The position numbers were made by a program, and so were the translations under genes. Positions 62,527 to 64,000 of a stretch of DNA of 64,000 bases are shown here, one piece after another (within the stretch, counting starts at the first letter, position 1; every line of letters starts with the position of its first letter). Origin of the DNA: Streptomyces phaeoluteigriseus (GTDB lineage Bacteria > Actinomycetota > Actinomycetes > Streptomycetales > Streptomycetaceae); the NCBI RefSeq assembly GCF_001896135.2, contig NZ_MPOH02000008.1, positions 81,620-145,619 on the forward strand, written 5' to 3'. A model generated the notes under the pieces. It made no database searches and was not told where the DNA came from. It saw only the letters and a program-made list of their open reading frames with translations.

Positions 62527-63009
62527 ATGCGCTCTGCCCGCACTCTCCTCGCCGCGGCCACGGTCACGGCGGCCCTCGCCATCGCAGCCCCGGTCGCCTA
62601 CGCCTCCAGTGCCGGCGACTCGGGCAAGGACGACCACTCCTACAGCAGCGACCACGAGTACAAGAAGGACGAGGACAAGGACGCCGGTGGCGAGCACGAC
62701 AAGCCGAAGGGCGGCGTGCACACCGGTGGAGGTCTGTTCGCCACGGTCGGCGGTGACGACTGGGACGAGAAGGACGAGTACAAGAAGGACCACGAGTACA
62801 AGGACGAGGACAAGAAGGACGAGTACAAGAAGGACGAGGACAAGGACGCCGGTGCCGAGCACGACAAGCCGAAGGGCGGCGTGCACACCGGTGGCGGCGG
62901 TCTCGCCCCCTCCGGCTCCCCGGCGGCCGCCGGCGGACTCGCGCTCCTGGCCGGACTGGGGGCAGGCGCGTACGTACTGCGTCGGCGCATCGCCGGTGGC
63001 GCTGCCTGA
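62527..63009 (+). CDS. Secreted, charged repeat protein with a cell-wall-anchor-like C-terminus
   Basis: 160 residues from ATG 62527 (GGAAGGA upstream). Signal peptide MRSARTLLAAATVTAALAIA with cleavage near AYASS. The mature part is rich in Lys, Asp and Glu and carries a repeated unit: KDEDKDAG(G/A)EHDKPKGG then VHTGGGL, at about residues 49-70 and 102-125, joined by DEYKKD-type repeats. The C-terminus is LAPSGSPAAAGGLALLAGLG followed by AGAYVLRRR. This is a hydrophobic helix and basic tail preceded by a Pro/Gly-rich motif, like a sortase substrate but without canonical LPxTG. A sortase gene follows at 124 bases. Confidence 0.75.
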   Translation: MRSARTLLAAATVTAALAIAAPVAYASSAGDSGKDDHSYSSDHEYKKDEDKDAGGEHDKPKGGVHTGGGLFATVGGDDWDEKDEYKKDHEYKDEDKKDEYKKDEDKDAGAEHDKPKGGVHTGGGGLAPSGSPAAAGGLALLAGLGAGAYVLRRRIAGGAA

Positions 63010-63132
63010 CTTTGAGGGCTGACGCGGGTTCAGCGTGCGGCAGGAAGCGTTCTGCTCCGCAGTCACGGTCGCACGCTGGACCGCGCCTGAGCTACGTGTA
63101 TCCGCGTTTCGCTGACTGAGGTGCGCTGCGGC

Positions 63133-63825
63133 ATGACGATCCGTTCATTGGTTCATCCGGGGAGATCCTGGCGGGCCGGTATGCCGCGGCGCCTTCTGCT
63201 GGCCGTCCTCACGCCGCTTGTCCTGATCGCGGTTGTGGTCGGCTGGGCCGACCCGGCCGGCGAGTCCTCACTGCCTGCTCCAGCGCCCGCGGTGGGACTG
63301 CACGCGCCGTCCGTGCCGGAGCCCAGGGCCACGGCTGCGCCACACAGCCCGGTACTGCCCCGTTCGGCTCCCACGCGTCTGTTCATTCCGAGTATCGGGG
63401 TGAACGCGCCCTTCACCGATCTGGCCATCGGTCCCTCCGGCCGGCTGAACGCGCCACCGGCTGACGACACGAATCTTGTCGGCTGGTTCGCTGACGGCCC
63501 TTCGCCGGGAGAGCGTGGCACAGCGATCGTCGCCGGCCACCTCGATACCAAGACTGCGGCCGCGGTCTTCGCAGGCCTCAGCACCCTGACCCCGGGCCAG
63601 GAGATCCGCATCGACCGTGCAGACGGCAGGACCATGACTTTCGTCGTCTATGCCGCCGACAACTTCCCGCAGGACGACTTCCCGGACGACCTGGTCTACG
63701 CCGATACACCCGACGCCCAGCTACGCCTGATCACCTGCGGCGGCAGCTACGACCGAAGCAGGCAGCGCTACAGGGAGAACACCGTGGTCTTCGCCCGTCT
63801 CAAGACGAGTGCCACGGGTGGGTGA
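63133..63825 (+). CDS. Class F sortase
   Basis: 230 residues from ATG 63133 (a GTG four codons upstream is also possible). One N-terminal membrane helix, RRLLLAVLTPLVLIAVVVGW, is followed by a proline-rich spacer and the sortase barrel: TRLFIPSIGVNAPFTDLAIG, catalytic His in GTAIVAGHLDTKTAAAVFAG, Cys in LRLITCGGSYDRS and Arg in QRYRENTVVFARL. Class F sortases of actinobacteria are membrane-anchored transpeptidases that attach proteins to the wall or act as monofunctional variants. The neighbouring secreted repeat protein is its likely substrate. Confidence 0.9.
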   Translation: MTIRSLVHPGRSWRAGMPRRLLLAVLTPLVLIAVVVGWADPAGESSLPAPAPAVGLHAPSVPEPRATAAPHSPVLPRSAPTRLFIPSIGVNAPFTDLAIGPSGRLNAPPADDTNLVGWFADGPSPGERGTAIVAGHLDTKTAAAVFAGLSTLTPGQEIRIDRADGRTMTFVVYAADNFPQDDFPDDLVYADTPDAQLRLITCGGSYDRSRQRYRENTVVFARLKTSATGG

Positions 63826-64000
63826 GTGATGTGGATGGCCTTGGACAGGGTGTGCCGCCGCGAACCCGAACGCCCATAGCAACTGTTCCTGTTGACCTTG
63901 GGCTGTCGCCACGAGGGGTCGCGAGAGGGAGGGAGGTGCCGCGTGATCGGCATGTTGCTGCTTTGTGATGGTGCAGGCTGGTGGTGGTGCCCCCTACGTA

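Overview
This 64 kb window is very GC-rich, with frequent GTG and some TTG starts and many actinobacterial gene families (DUF5133, GvpA, class F sortase, F420-dependent enzymes, lasso peptide genes). It is best read as part of a Streptomyces chromosome, in accessory rather than core territory. No rRNA, tRNA or CRISPR array was recognised.

Layout. (1) 0-25 kb is a patchwork of small transcription units and decayed genes: a partial lipoprotein, a TetR/MFS/SDR unit with a matching pair of operators, a quinone-reductase-like MDR enzyme overlapping an SDR, an orphan gas vesicle protein GvpA with a DUF5133 gene and a ferritin-like gene, a Nudix hydrolase, a PPOX flavoprotein, a nitroreductase, a DCC-family protein overlapping a beta-lactamase-fold hydrolase, a secreted I36 protease inhibitor, and a MarR/amidohydrolase divergent pair. 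Between them lie remnants of IS110, XRE, AbfB, NTF2-like and acyl-CoA dehydrogenase genes. (2) About 25.0-50.7 kb is a pyrrolobenzodiazepine (PBD) biosynthetic gene cluster whose gene content, and as far as I can recall its order, matches the tomaymycin (tom) cluster. A class II DAHP synthase and two PhzE/TrpEG-type enzymes supply anthranilate. A two-component flavin hydroxylase, a FAD monooxygenase (TomO type) and an O-methyltransferase decorate it. A tyrosine hydroxylase, DOPA 2,3-dioxygenase, gamma-glutamyltransferase homologue, PhzF-like isomerase and F420-dependent reductase make a 4-alkyl(idene)-proline. TomA (A-T) and TomB (C-A-T-R) join the halves and release an aldehyde that closes to the PBD imine. 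A UvrA-like protein is the expected self-resistance factor and a 4-oxalocrotonate tautomerase homologue (TomN) is present. No LmbW-type C-methyltransferase was found, which fits a two-carbon (ethylidene) side chain. (3) 50.7-54.2 kb adds a flavin amine oxidase behind a perfect 14+14 bp inverted repeat, an NmrA-like protein and a dihydrofolate-reductase-like protein; their link to the PBD pathway is unproven. (4) 54.2-55.0 kb is a second zone of gene fragments. (5) 56.8-61.4 kb is a complete lasso peptide cluster (A, C, B1, B2, ABC exporter). Its 36-residue precursor carries the predicted core LLGRSGNDRLILSKN, closely resembling the citrulassin family. (6) The right end holds a truncated barstar-like gene, a repeat-rich secreted protein and a class F sortase.

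A recurring oddity is the number of single-base frame breaks: at least nine within the PBD cluster, one in the lasso cyclase, one in the NmrA-like gene and two in left-hand genes. Several lie in C/G or A/T runs. Either the sequence is a draft with homopolymer errors or these pathways are decaying. Broken genes are given as their full homologous span, with the break position noted.
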